Source: Effrenium voratum
Lineage: Eukaryota; Sar; Dinophyceae; Suessiales; Symbiodiniaceae
Direction of reading: 5' to 3'
DNA length: 64,000 bases
NCBI GenBank assembly: GCA_963377175.1
Contig: CAUJNA010000580.1
Location: 1,044,347-1,108,346 of the forward strand
Shown here one piece after another: positions 28,901 through 38,099 of the stretch. A program made the position numbers and the translations under genes. The notes under the pieces were generated by a model, which was not told where the DNA came from, did not search any database, and was given only the letters and a program-made list of their open reading frames with translations. The stretch's first letter is position 1; each line of letters starts with the position of its first letter.

Positions 28901-31246
28901 ATTGGCGTCCTTCTTGAGGACTCCCACTTTCCTCTTTATTGAAGATCCTTCGTACACGTCTACTTCGATTCCGGCATCTGGATCATCTTCATCAACCTCT
29001 TCCTCGTGAGCTTCGGCATCACCATGTCGATGCGGGACTGACCCAACATCTACAGGTATTTCCTCAGCCACGGGAGGCGGACGTACCGGACCGGCTCCTC
29101 CGGGTGGCCCGAAGTCGAATGCTCCGTCGTGGTGTTCGCCCTCGGCCTCTGCGGACTCACCGACAGCGGCGGGTGTGACGTCGTTCTCATCGTCACCTCC
29201 CTGATCTGCCTCGTCGTTCGTTACCATCGCCAATACTTCCGAAAAGTGCTCCTTGAGGTCGTCTATCGTAGGGCGATGCCTGTTACTCCGAAGCTTACCA
29301 TCACTCACTAGGTACGGGATGTCGTCCTTGACCTGCAAGTGCACGAATCCCTGCTTTGGCGTAACCATGAAAGGTAGTTTACCAGGCATCCAGTGAAATG
29401 CATAACCCATCTTCATGCATCTCTTCCCCACTGACAATACCGTGGGTGTCTCATCCAATACATGCGGCTCGACAGTCTCGTCCAACTCGTCCACGACTAT
29501 CTTGGCCACATCAGATGTGGAAGTGGAACCATTCGCGGTCTGGAACACGATCTCGTCGTCATCTTTCACGATGTCGACACCCAGGCTCTTCGCCTTGGCT
29601 CTTCCAATGAGATCATGACCACATCCGGTGTCCATCAACCATTTCACCCGTTTGCTGATGCACGTTGACATGGCGAAAACGTTCCTCGGCATACCATGCT
29701 GTTTCTTCCAGTCGACAGCCGATTCCTTGATCTCGTCCTTGTTCCGATCATACTCGAACATTATGCTGCTCTCCTTGGTCACCGGGAAGTAGTGCTTCTT
29801 ATATACATCATCCACCACTTCTCTCAGTATCTTCGCACGTATCAATGATCGTTGGACTTGGTAGGCTGATAATTCACGATGATCACTGCTTTTGAACTTC
29901 TTCTCATCGACGTACACGTACTGATAAGGCTCATTCTCGTTGTCCTCAAAACCGTACCATTCCCCTTTTCGTTCCCATTGCCTTCTCTCGTCTTCGAGGT
30001 AGGTGATCTCCCCATTCTCGTCGACGTCGAGCACGTCCTTGAACCACACCATTTTCTCGGGGATCTCGGACTCGCCAGACCATCTCGATGATTCGCTCAT
30101 CGCGTCGTCATCGTGCTCGTGGTAGACAGTCTCGGCTTCGTCCGGTTCGACCTGATCAACGTCCTTCTTGAAGCTTACCTTCCCTGCAGGAGCCGATTGC
30201 TTCAGGACTAGCGCGGGCATTGCGATGGCCCTCCTCGCAATGGCAGGCGCTGCGGCTTTGGCGGCAGCCTTCGACTTGGCTTGCGCCTTGTCATTTGACG
30301 TTGCTGGAGCTGAATTGTTCTTGATGAGCTCATGCCTGTACTTGCAAGCGCTTCCCCTATCGCACTTCCCCTTCTGAAACGCGAAGCATGCTCCATCATC
30401 TCTCTTTGGTGACGATGATCTGGACTTGGACTTGCCCTTTCCTTTCCCTTTGGACATACTCTCCAACTTGTGCTCCGTCTTCTTGCTGTGGGAAAAAGTG
30501 CATTCATTCCCTTTCACGCACCCCTTTGCCGATTTGAAGTGGTACCAGCAGGGGTTATCCTTGCTTCCGCCCGGACTCTTGCCTCTGTCGCTGGCACCGT
30601 CGGACTTGCCGGTCTTGCCAGCGTGGCCCTTTGCCTTGGCTTTTGGGAGCACAGGAGCGGCATCTGGTCCACCGGGTTTCCCCTTTCTGCCCTTGCCACC
30701 CTGGCTCTCCTGTTTGCCAGTTGCTGGAGCCGCATCCTTCCCGCCTGACTTCATCATCGACTTGACCGATTTCGCCTTCATGTCGAGCATCAGGTCTTCC
30801 CGATCTGCCTTGATCTGATAGTCGATCAACGCCAATAAGAATTCATACGTCTTCTGAGGATGCTTGTCCGGTAGTCTATGGTAGGCATTGAGGCCGAACA
30901 CCATCTTCTTGCTCCCTTTGATCTTCCTGTAAAGGATGTCTCTGAGAGCCAGCTTACTGGGTCTGTCCTCGCTCCTCATCTTCAGCAGCAAATCATACCA
31001 TTTTTTCCTGAACATGACCAAGTTCTTGTCGCCAGGAAAGTCAAGGTTGAATAAATGCTCGATGTGGTAGACAAGATCCGTTCTATCGGAAGTTCTGAAT
31101 GATTGCAAAACTAATGCCACCAACTCTCGTCCCTTCACGATCACCCCTTGTTGATGTCGTAGTTCAGAGTGTCGTGTAGCATCGAGGTATACGTCCTTGG
31201 CTTCGTCAGGTGCTTGTTTCAGCATGTTCTGCATGCCCATGGCCAT
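25985..31246 (-). CDS. Ty1/copia Gag-Pol polyprotein (to RT)
   Basis: This is a 1753-codon frame. Residues 40-160 are the copia Gag helical domain (RTDLVYHIEHLF). Two CCCH zinc knuckles follow at 233-253 (CWYHF...CTFSH) and 287-305 (CFAF...CKYRH), replacing the usual CCHC. The aspartic protease active site is MDTGCGHD (538-545). Integrase has the zinc-binding H787/H790-C797/C800 motif, then a catalytic core: D829 in TFDF, D887/D888 in YSDDG, and an unusual Asp918 in SLADRTNQ where Glu is normal. After an acidic, lysine-rich linker comes RT: ADAVQAYIQATL (first Asp, 1585), RKALYGHPDAG (1626-1636) and the YVDD box (1675-1678). The frame ends at TAG (25985-25987), just before RNase H. The annotated ATG is not the true N-terminus: Gag-like sequence continues upstream in another phase (31260-31500). 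Confidence 0.9.
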   Translation of the reverse strand: MAMGMQNMLKQAPDEAKDVYLDATRHSELRHQQGVIVKGRELVALVLQSFRTSDRTDLVYHIEHLFNLDFPGDKNLVMFRKKWYDLLLKMRSEDRPSKLALRDILYRKIKGSKKMVFGLNAYHRLPDKHPQKTYEFLLALIDYQIKADREDLMLDMKAKSVKSMMKSGGKDAAPATGKQESQGGKGRKGKPGGPDAAPVLPKAKAKGHAGKTGKSDGASDRGKSPGGSKDNPCWYHFKSAKGCVKGNECTFSHSKKTEHKLESMSKGKGKGKSKSRSSSPKRDDGACFAFQKGKCDRGSACKYRHELIKNNSAPATSNDKAQAKSKAAAKAAAPAIARRAIAMPALVLKQSAPAGKVSFKKDVDQVEPDEAETVYHEHDDDAMSESSRWSGESEIPEKMVWFKDVLDVDENGEITYLEDERRQWERKGEWYGFEDNENEPYQYVYVDEKKFKSSDHRELSAYQVQRSLIRAKILREVVDDVYKKHYFPVTKESSIMFEYDRNKDEIKESAVDWKKQHGMPRNVFAMSTCISKRVKWLMDTGCGHDLIGRAKAKSLGVDIVKDDDEIVFQTANGSTSTSDVAKIVVDELDETVEPHVLDETPTVLSVGKRCMKMGYAFHWMPGKLPFMVTPKQGFVHLQVKDDIPYLVSDGKLRSNRHRPTIDDLKEHFSEVLAMVTNDEADQGGDDENDVTPAAVGESAEAEGEHHDGAFDFGPPGGAGPVRPPPVAEEIPVDVGSVPHRHGDAEAHEEEVDEDDPDAGIEVDVYEGSSIKRKVGVLKKDANSIAHLLTHRYRNPFCESCVKAKMRHFRSRTGAFKREVKTFGDLVTFDFVTASGDHEVEGRYALIIRDIYTGIIMAYPTARRDTDSVVRAIKHFCGRRKIKQVYSDDGPELINACVELKLNHDLSLPGRPQNNSLADRTNQFIIDQTSACLVHAGLPTCYWVQAITTLCHLMNIEEVNGSSAWMRLHGEEFKGEKIPFGALVDFKPSEARGGKREKFEPRGETGIFAGYVLSTGMHWANKYRAWALTAFAGAELNIKKAKVPPRLRMPHQTERMILTSPLTFPIQQKYKVANETLEGIEMSIDAIGLDARDRLIEDEDYEPELLQSDEKRLLDDEVDQIAGLLLDDGPEVLAGGRGDHAGEEDARPSSSKGKGDGHSKGDEKVAKSDLPHVSVGLPGDGITYVNDDGKEVKIDKAGRPYPGFRLMKTSEFTPEEWKMMSKYYTKEEKAEVKGGGKRKEEDPKGKESEISAPAEARTLQMPGGKRIRAMLRNRWGGVEWQYNWGLRKNISKIKNPMDGKHLAELEWVRIGVNPVDGVVVLMDSKQSQDVMRRNVQLEKEFECLVVIYAWKFKSEERSKSTPNWTKAVASVMESHKDEADTASGTDPSVDESTDLTWYEWEESAEIVSGKVPLAMPAIGEDGEAKKYPSMPCVTSERIQHREKAVKVVRFFDALVSRPVGRKEMLTNPDALASMKKEWSGLIDQGVFELGAVREYDAVAREAKAKGEEIHMARAHGICVEKHSQLPVGDPKRKFKGRGVLLGNQVKNQSFEAAMFQDLGNSPASFEASRWADFLGCHDGWDVEMADAVQAYIQATLRGTPCWIELPPEAVPGECKWDKYRRPVVPLRKALYGHPDAGTFWEQHCDESVRAVGFEPIGEEWPSVYIHEKLQLVLVVYVDDFKMAGPQKNLAQGWSMLRTRLKIEPETGLDMYLGCNQSKGNVPLGNGHRVTTVTYDMEQFLRSCVDRYLEVAGDV

Positions 31247-31259
31247 CTTAATATCTATC

Positions 31260-31506
31260 GTAGCGAATCTGTCGCCACCTCACCTGAATCGCTAAGCAAA
31301 TCCAGGTCTGGGTTCAACCCAAGAGCCTGCTCCAGCCATTTCGTCCATGCGTCGGTATCTGGATCTGCACACGCGCTCAGAACATTCATCAGCAGTTGCA
31401 TCTTCCAGGTGTCAAGTTGATGGATCTTTGGCCAGGCCGGAATAGATACTCTCTCGGCCTCTTTCCTCGAGATTCTCGGTCGATCATTCTTGATCTCTCG
31501 GTTATC
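31260..31506 (-). pseudogene. Gag N-terminal segment between a TGA and a frameshift
   Basis: After the TGA at 31507-31509 the same frame remains protein-like (RPRISRKEAERV, WPKIHQLDTWKM, VLSACADPDTDAWTKWLEQAL), which resembles the N-terminal part of dinoflagellate copia Gag. Near 31275 the phase changes and continues as RFATIDIKMAMGMQ into the long Gag-Pol frame. The segment therefore links the coiled-coil ORF and Gag-Pol, and is separated from each by one lesion or recoding site. Confidence 0.6.
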
Positions 31507-33354
31507 TCACGATCTCCTTCGTCTCCTCCGTGTCCGATCGTCTTCTTCCTCTTCTTCTTCCTCGTCTTCCTCATCTCCTTCGTCGTCGTCATCCTCATCC
31601 TCATCATCGGGTGGATCATCCGGAGGCCCTCCTCCGCCACCAGCGAGGCTCAACTGACGTCGACCCGCTCCCTGCCCATTCCCATTGGGCGGGAATCCAC
31701 CGTTATCCAATGGGGGCGTAGTACCGTTGTTTCCCCCCCCATCACCACCACCAGTCGTAGTAGTGGATTGTGGGACATGCCCAACAACCCCTTGCATCTG
31801 GGAAAGGTGTACATCGATCATTGGATCACCGAAAGACGGAAAGAGGATCGAACCTGGCATCAGCGACGAATTAGGGATTTGATTTGAAGACGATGACGGG
31901 ACTGACCCAGCCACCTTCTTGTCTATCCTATTTGAATTAGCCTGGTTTCCTCCCTCAGCGCGTTTCACTACTGCTCGTTCACGATGTCCATCTTTGCTGC
32001 TGGAGGCTTCCTGTGTCTCCAGCTTCTTGTGTGCACGTAGTTCCTCGTTGTCAGCATCGAGTTGGCGTACAAAACTCTCTTCTTGCTTGAGCGTCGCCTC
32101 TCTTTCCTTCAGTTGTCCCTGAAGCTCATGCATCTCCTCGAGGTACTCATCGTACATTCCCTTAGCTGTCAGTCTCCAGTACTCAGCCTCCTTCGACTTC
32201 TCGTCCATCGTGCACCGTTCCTCTTGTTTCTCTTCTTTGACCTGGGCTAACTCCAAGAACGCATCCTGACGATGACCACCTTCGACAGCAATCATCTGGT
32301 CCTTCATCGACACGTCGGACTCATACTGTTTGACGATCTCTTCTTTTTCGCGAAGCAAGCAAACTGCTCTCTTCGATTCCTGTTCCGCAAATACTGTAAC
32401 GTCATTCAGCCTCGTCATCAGCTGTTCCCTGGAGTCCTCCAAAGAGTACGTCTCGGGGCGCTTGACGAGTGCATGCTCCAACTGTGATTTCAGACTTTGG
32501 ACCATCTCCTCCTCGTTGAACTTCTCGATAGATGTAGAAGATTCTATGCCTCTGATCTGTTGCAGATAAACTGATATCTGTTGTGAAGCCTCACGGTGTA
32601 TCTGATTTGCACGTATAGCTGATTCCTGCGCGGCCGACTTCTCGCTTGCCATGTAGGATTTCATCAATGCAATCTCCCGCTTCTGCTCCATGATAGTTCC
32701 TTCAGCTTGCCTCATCTGTTGCATTATAATATTCGACTCCATGTATTTCTTCTCCCCGTACTGAAATGCGTTCATTTCCACCTTGCGCATCTGTTGGGCT
32801 TCTTCCTCAAACTTGCGCCATGCCTCAGCCATGTGGTGTTGGTGGTGACTCACTAGATGTCCCGACTGCTTGCTGGCAATCTCGCATCGTCTTTCCAGCT
32901 CCTGGATCCGGATGGTGCTTCCATAGTCTTCTTGGTTAAGATTCGCCATTGCAGCCGACATTTCATCAAGTGTCTTCTGATATTCCCCGATCTCCACCTC
33001 CATCTTATTCTTCTCTTTGATCACGGCGCGAAAATCTGCACTGGTGGGTGATTTTGACCTCCCACCCTTCGATGTCGATCTCACGCCCTTCTGCGACGTC
33101 CGTGGTGTCGCAGGCGAAGATGATGATCTTCTCGGTGGGGATTCTCTTTTCTTCGACTCCTGATGAACATCGATCTGCTTCCATGATCTTGTGGGGGTAG
33201 AGATGTCGCTGAATAGCGCGGAACCTCCGCTCCCAGGTTCATCCTGTGAATCTGCAATCATATCCATCACCGCAGGAAGAGCCATCAATCCATTGGATCC
33301 CTCTGAGCTGCTGTTCCCAAAAGTTGCAGTACTTGGGCTCGCCGAAGACGCCAT
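31507..33354 (-). CDS. Coiled-coil Gag-like protein, 615 codons
   Basis: This is the first ORF after the 5' LTR. Residues 1-110 are Ser/Pro/Arg rich and low complexity. Residues ~110-470 are a heptad-rich coiled coil full of Glu, Gln, Lys and Met (for example EAWRKFEEEAQQMRK, EMHELQGQLKEREATLKQEE). Residues 500-590 are Gly/Asn/Pro rich, and the end is an acidic run followed by RTRRRRRRS. A long assembly domain preceding the copia Gag helices would fit a role in particle formation. It shares its reading phase with the Gag segment beyond the TGA, so it may be the true N-terminus of Gag. No enzymatic motif. Confidence 0.7.
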   Translation of the reverse strand: MASSASPSTATFGNSSSEGSNGLMALPAVMDMIADSQDEPGSGGSALFSDISTPTRSWKQIDVHQESKKRESPPRRSSSSPATPRTSQKGVRSTSKGGRSKSPTSADFRAVIKEKNKMEVEIGEYQKTLDEMSAAMANLNQEDYGSTIRIQELERRCEIASKQSGHLVSHHQHHMAEAWRKFEEEAQQMRKVEMNAFQYGEKKYMESNIIMQQMRQAEGTIMEQKREIALMKSYMASEKSAAQESAIRANQIHREASQQISVYLQQIRGIESSTSIEKFNEEEMVQSLKSQLEHALVKRPETYSLEDSREQLMTRLNDVTVFAEQESKRAVCLLREKEEIVKQYESDVSMKDQMIAVEGGHRQDAFLELAQVKEEKQEERCTMDEKSKEAEYWRLTAKGMYDEYLEEMHELQGQLKEREATLKQEESFVRQLDADNEELRAHKKLETQEASSSKDGHRERAVVKRAEGGNQANSNRIDKKVAGSVPSSSSNQIPNSSLMPGSILFPSFGDPMIDVHLSQMQGVVGHVPQSTTTTGGGDGGGNNGTTPPLDNGGFPPNGNGQGAGRRQLSLAGGGGGPPDDPPDDEDEDDDDEGDEEDEEEEEEEDDRTRRRRRRS

Positions 33355-33437
33355 TGTACTGTGTAGGTTATCGTTCCTTTATTGTCCCTGTACCCGCACT
33401 AAACCAGCTGTCTCCCAGTCCAGTGTAGAGCTTGTAG

Positions 33438-33452
33438 TTACGGCTGATAACC
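33438..33452 (-). promoter_or_regulatory. Putative primer binding site
   Basis: On the minus strand the bases just inside the 5' LTR read GGTTATCAGCCGTAA. The TATCAG core resembles the primer site of many Ty1/copia elements, which is complementary to initiator methionine tRNA. The match is short, so the priming tRNA is uncertain. Confidence 0.4.
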
Positions 33453-33799
33453 TGTCAAGAGACGGCAAGGTGACGTCCCGTGGGACGCTGTGCACCGAAC
33501 CCTCAAGCTTTAATACCAACCACGTGGAAAGGTGTATACGGACGATGCCGTTATAGCCGAACCCGTGTAAACGTTGTAAGGGAGAAGGAATGATGGTTAC
33601 AACAGTAGTCCTGACAATGCAGCGCAAGCAGTTGTTTTCGTTCTTAATGCCGATCACGTAGGTCTGCAGTCACACATCAGATCTTGAACCTCAATTGTGT
33701 CTTGAGCCAAATGGCGATCAATGGAACTTGGGAAGCAACACCAACAAGGACCTCAGAACAGCTACCCAATTTCGGCACGGGGCCTAGAGGGTTTTAACA
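33453..33799 (-). repeat. Right LTR (5' LTR of the element), 347 bp
   Basis: It begins TGTCAAGAGACGG and ends GGGTTTTAACA on the plus strand, and pairs with 16017-16364. It should carry the promoter for the minus-strand transcript; I could not pick out a convincing TATA element. Confidence 0.93.
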
Positions 33800-33804
33800 A
33801 TAGG
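33800..33804. repeat. Target site duplication (right), ATAGG
   Basis: Exact partner of 16012-16016. Confidence 0.9.
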
Positions 33805-34837
33805 CCCATGCATACTGTTGTAGAATATTCCAAGCACGGCCCCGCAGGCCGCGGATTTATGCAGAGCCTGTGTAAAATGGATATCAGTCGATGCTGTGTG
33901 TGTGTATGTGTGTCAACACTGTGGGGTGGGCCAAAAAGGGAATCTCCTACTTTTTTCCTTGCGAACCGAAAAGCGCCTCATCGGTAACACATGGCTCATG
34001 CCAAGCATTCCAACCAGAACTTTACAAAGCTTCATCCTCATGATTTACATCATGCACACACATGTTTGAGTGGGTGCTGTAGTGGTAAACCTTTATCACC
34101 TCGCTTTTGCCATGTGGCTTTGCCATGTGGCAATCTTAAAGTGGCCTCTTGGGGAAAACTCTGCCTGCCCTTCGGTCTGTACTTTTCTTCCCCCATGCGG
34201 CCTTCCGCATAAAATCGCTAGTCGACTGAAGATACTCCGTACACATGAAGCAAAAGAGGGAGAACCCAAACGAATTCCCAAATTACAGGAAGGCACACGC
34301 AGGTATAACGAGGGCGCCAGGTACACACATGGTTTAGCCATGTGTGCCCACATGCCCCATCTAGCCGCAAGACGCGAACAAAAAGGGAAACAAAGCGAAG
34401 GGTTGAGTCGGCCACGCACAAAGCCAAGAAAGGCACCGAGCGTAACTGCACCAGGTGAGACACTGAGCATCAGCCTACAGCACCAGCAAAACATTGGTAC
34501 AGAAAACTGGGCATCCGCTGCAGTCGAGGGAGTTGAAAAGACAGAAAGGCTGAGGCAGGGCAACTTAGCAGCTCGCGCGGGAAAAGGAGCGCATCGCTGC
34601 AATCAAGAGGCTGCAAAGACACACAGGCTGCAAGGCAATGGCAGCCACTCATATAATAAAACTTTAGGGCTCCTGTGGCGACGCGCGAGGCCGTTGCCGT
34701 GTCCAGCCACGGAGTCACCTTTTTACATCGCTGCGGCGAGCGTGTCTGCTCAATGTGTATGGTCACATGAGAGCTCCATCTCGTCATCCTAGTTTCCTCT
34801 CGAACTGCGCCGTGCGATTTCTCACGAAAGTGGCTTG
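33805..34837. other. No supported gene; right flank of the LTR element
   Basis: Open frames up to 240 codons occur on both strands but overlap each other and contain no domain. A TGTGTGTG run lies at 33897-33912. Confidence 0.4.
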
Positions 34838-34867
34838 CGCAACCTGCATTGTTCCAGGCTGCTGCGC

Positions 34868-35235
34868 GCAAGTTGCTCTCTGCAAGCTGCTGCACGCAAG
34901 TGCTCTGCGCAAGTTGCTCTGCGCAAGTGCTCTGAGCAAGTTGCTCTGCGCAAGCGCTCTGCGCCAGTTGCTCCGCGCAAGCGCAAAGCTTGCGCATGCG
35001 CTCTGCGCAAGTTGCTCTGCGCAAGTTGCTCTGCGCAAGTTGCTCTGCGCCAGTTGCTCCGTGCAAGCGCTTTGCGCATGTGCTCTGCGCAGTGCTCTGA
35101 GCAAGTTGCTCTGCGCAAGTGCTCTGCGCCAGTTGCTCCGCGCAAGCGCCTTGCGCATGTGCTCTGTGCAAGTTGGTCTGCGCAAGTTGCTCTGCGCAAG
35201 TGACTCTGCGCAAGTTGCTCTGCGCAAGTGCTGCC
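34868..35235. repeat. Minisatellite of ~13-bp CTCTGCGCAAGTTG units
   Basis: About 28 degenerate units of the form TTGCTCTGCGCAAG, often alternating with GCGCCAGTTGCTCC. The unit contains the palindrome TTGCGCAA. False frames on both strands encode alanine/cysteine/leucine repeats. Confidence 0.9.
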
Positions 35236-35275
35236 GGAGCTGTGGGAATGTACTTCGCGTACTATTTTTGTACTT

Positions 35276-35445
35276 AAGAGTTGCGATTTTCCAGCCGGAG
35301 CTGCGGGAGCACGCTCCGCATACTACGTCTGCACAAAAAGTTGCGATTTTCCAACCGGAGCTGCGGGAGCACGCTCCGCATACTACGTCTGTACTTAAAA
35401 GTTGCGATTTTCCAGCCGGAGACTTAAAAGCTGCGATCTTCAAGC
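35276..35445. repeat. ~62-bp direct repeats (GTTGCGATTTTCCAGCCGGAG)
   Basis: Three units begin GTTGCGATTTTCCAGCCGGAG and end near CATACTACGTCTG, with partial fourth and fifth units ending in CAAGCCGGAGCTGC. They are non-coding. Confidence 0.8.
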
Positions 35446-35457
35446 CGGAGCTGCCGC

Positions 35458-35530
35458 GGACCAGGGGGGAATCGAACCCGCGACCGCGGGATTGCGAAAG
35501 CAGGCGCGCGAGCCACGAGACAACTTCCAA
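35458..35530 (-). tRNA. Degenerate tRNA-like sequence
   Basis: On the minus strand the sequence GCGGTCGCGGGTTCGATTCC matches a tRNA T-arm and B-box, and a GTGGCTCG start resembles an A-box. The anticodon arm (around TTTCGCAA) does not form a proper stem, and the 5' acceptor strand is not found. This is probably a tRNA-derived repeat or pseudogene rather than a working gene. Confidence 0.3.
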
Positions 35531-35584
35531 AGGCCATTTCGCGAGCAACAAATTCGCACGGCGCCACAGCGAGAGCGCTTCGAC

Positions 35585-35815
35585 ACGCACAAGGGGCGGC
35601 TTGCAGAAATCGTAAAAAGTCCTCAGTTTTTGAACCTCGACCACGCGAATCTCCGCAGAGGGCCCACGCTAAAAATCGTAAAAAGTCCCCAGTTTTTTTG
35701 ACCTCGACCACGCGAATCTCCGCAGAGGGTCGCGCGCGGCTTGCAGAAATCGTAAAGAGTCCTCAGTTTTTTAACATCGACCACGCGGATCTGCGCAGAG
35801 GGTCGCAATCCCGAG
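35585..35815. repeat. ~70-bp direct repeats (CCTCGACCACGCGAATCTC)
   Basis: Three units contain AAATCGTAAAAAGTCCTCAGTTTTT and TCGACCACGCGAATCTCCGCAGAGG, separated by variable GGTCGCGCGC stretches. No gene. Confidence 0.8.
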
Positions 35816-35914
35816 CAATGATCAAACTCCCGCCCCGGCACCTTAGAAACCTAAACTAACTTACATAGCTGCTTCCGCCGAAGCTCTACGCAAGCTCTAC
35901 CTAACCTTGGCTCT

Positions 35915-36145
35915 GCGCCACCTGGCTCTGTGTCACTTGGCCCTGTGCCACTTGGCTCTATGCAACTTGGCTCTATGTAACTTGGCTCTATGTAACTTAG
36001 CTCTATGTAACTTGGCTCTATGTAACTTGGCTCTATGTAACTTGGCTCTATGTAACTTGGCTCTATGTAACTTGGCTCTGTGCAACTTGGCTCTATGCAA
36101 CTTGGCTCTATGCAACCTGGCTCTGTGCCACTTGGCTCGCGCCTT
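35915..36145. repeat. 15-bp tandem repeat CTTGGCTCTATGTAA, block 1
   Basis: About 15 units of CTTGGCTCTATGTAA with point variation. The frame encoding (LALCN)n is an artefact. A second block lies at 36367-36505. Confidence 0.9.
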
Positions 36146-36366
36146 CCAGTTTTGAGCGCTACAGGAACCAGCCTTCCAGGAAGCAGTCAAGAAGGCTGAC
36201 CAGAAGGCCCGCCTGATTCAGCATGTCTTTTCGGCATCTGAGCGAGCTGCTTTGCCCTGCTGACAGTGCCGTGAAGCAGTCTTGCGTCAGGAAAGGCTGG
36301 CTTGAGGTTGCTTTGATGATCTTTCATTTTTCTCGAAATTGCTCACCGCGATTGCCCCGTTGCCAC

Positions 36367-36505
36367 CGCCCTATGTAACTTGGCTCTATGTAACTTGGCT
36401 CTATGTCTCTTGGCTCTTATGTAACTTGGCTCTATGTAACTTGGCTCTATGTAACTTGGCTCTATGTAATTTGGCTCTGTGCAACTTGGCTCTGTGTAAC
36501 TTGTC
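36367..36505. repeat. 15-bp tandem repeat CTTGGCTCTATGTAA, block 2
   Basis: About nine units of the same 15-mer as at 35915-36145, split from it by ~220 bp of unrelated sequence. Confidence 0.9.
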
Positions 36506-36529
36506 CAAGGGCTCGGAAGAACCCTACGC

Positions 36530-37155
36530 GATGCTTTCGGGAAAAATAAAAGAAGAAAGAAAAAATAAACAATAAAGACGAAGAAATATGAAAAAGCTAC
36601 AAATATTACAAAGATCACATTGCAAAAAGAAGAATAATAAGACTAGAAAGATAAATAACCAAAAGATCTTAATAACGTCAACAAAGGAAAATCTTTTAAA
36701 TAAACCAACAATAAAAACCAGCAAAAGAAAAAGATAAGAAATAGACAAGCTCGAATTATTATAAAGATGACACGAGAAATACAAAATAATGATGGCATCT
36801 TTTCTAAATTAAGAGATGAAGAGATACACTATGATTATGATGTAATCTTATCTCATTTACTTTCATCTCCAAACACATCCAAAATAACAAAAGAAATCCA
36901 AATAAAAAGACAATAAGATACAAATAAGAAGATAATAATAATTACATGTCAAGATACGACCATAGGATAGAAAGTTGTCTACAGGAAATTGACCACCTAT
37001 CCAAATAAAAGAAAAAAGATTCAGAAACCAAAAGCACAAGTAAAAGCCATTAAATCTACTAGACGTAAATCTTCTAAAATAGACGATAAAGAGAGACTTC
37101 TCATAAAGTAAAATAAGATGAAGATAACATAGCATATTGGCATAAGAAATACCAT
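36530..37155. other. AT-rich island
   Basis: About 620 bp strongly enriched in A on the plus strand (many AAGA, ATAA, AAAT words), in sharp contrast to neighbours near 50 percent GC or higher. Minus-strand frames are hydrophobic and Phe/Leu/Ile rich, as expected from composition. I cannot identify a mitochondrial or plastid gene in it. The borders are abrupt. Confidence 0.6.
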
Positions 37156-37162
37156 TCAGGTA

Positions 37163-37216
37163 CGCGAGCCAGTATCAAACGAGGTTGGGCGGGCCAGTAT
37201 CAAACAAGGTTGGGCG
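37163..37216. repeat. Two copies of GCCAGTATCAAACGAGGTTGGGCG
   Basis: Two adjacent 24-bp units. The reverse complement occurs at 51382-51436 and 52394-52432, flanking minisatellite arrays in the viral island. Confidence 0.7.
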
Positions 37217-38099
37217 CCAGCGCTAATCCTACGCGCCCGCTCGGCGCCGTGCCCGCTCGGCACTCCCACTCGGCACTGTACGGAGCGTTCCCTGGCTGGT
37301 TTCTTTCCTTTCCACTTCTTTGTAGAATGGCCGGCTATCCCCGCTTCCTTTCTAGCTAATCTGATAAACTGTTCAAATGGCGCGATCTTGAGAAATAGAG
37401 ATCTGCTCATTTGGCTCCTTTCTGCGCTTGGCTTGGCCAACCGCTGACAAACTCTTCATAAATATGGCGCAGCCTCTTTCCAGGAAGAAAAGAAAGCTTC
37501 TTTTCTTTGCAGAATCCAAGATCTGACTTAGGCCATTTGGCATCTTTCCAAATGGTTTTTGCTTTGATTTTTTTCTCTTCAAAATCCTGAATCTGGGCTT
37601 AAATCTGTTCGTATGGCAAATGTACAAATTGCCACATCCGCCTCCCATCCGTCCGCCTGCCTCGCCCTATGAGGCACGTGCAGAACGGTGGCAGGAACCT
37701 CCGCATGCGCTACTCCGACGACAACCAGCGGGCCAGCTGCGCATTGCCTTGCGCTAATCCGCATTGCCCGTGCTCGGCTGTCTGCGGACAGTACGTGGAT
37801 GGCGCAAAATGACACGTATTGAAATGGAAAGATTTGCGCATTTGGCCCGGAGCCCGCTCTTCTTTAGATGTAGGATTTTTCTAAAAATCTTGGGTCTGGC
37901 TTGGCCGGCTGTTGGTGCATCAATTTCTTCGTGCGGAGCGCTAAATTGCAATGACTTCCAAAGGAAAGTTTGTCGCCGCAATGCCCATCTTGAAATTTGA
38001 GGAAACTAACATGCAAACTCTCCTATGTTGTGGGTAACCAATCGGTGGGTAGGAAAGCCAACGCAACACTTCCTCAATCCATTTGATATACCCTCTAGA
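37217..38099. other. No supported gene
   Basis: Frames are short and lack motifs. TTTGGC- and ATTTGG-containing words recur (for example 37375-37560), hinting at degraded repeats. Confidence 0.35.

Larger units (their letters stand above)
16017..33799 (-). mobile_element. 17.8-kb Ty1/copia-type LTR retrotransposon with accessory genes
   Basis: The element is bounded by LTRs at 16017-16364 and 33453-33799 and by ATAGG duplications. Reading on the minus strand the order is: 5' LTR, primer site, coiled-coil Gag extension, Gag with CCCH fingers, protease, integrase, RT, RNase H, a methyltransferase-like domain, a long unrecognised protein, a Tpt1/KptA-like domain, polypurine tract and 3' LTR. 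Integrase before RT is the Ty1/copia order. Typical copia elements are about 5 kb, so more than half of this one is extra. The LTRs differ by about five substitutions and one indel over 347 bp, implying a fairly recent insertion. In-frame stops and frameshifts suggest this copy cannot make all its proteins without recoding. Confidence 0.9.

Noticed and set aside
34470..35644. Ala/Arg/Cys-rich ORFs of 247-286 codons
   Set aside because: They are translations of the CTCTGCGCAAGTTG minisatellite and the adjacent direct repeats.
36524..37135. Hydrophobic minus-strand ORFs as organelle membrane proteins
   Set aside because: The Phe/Leu/Ile content follows from the A-rich composition; I could match no cox, cob or plastid gene.
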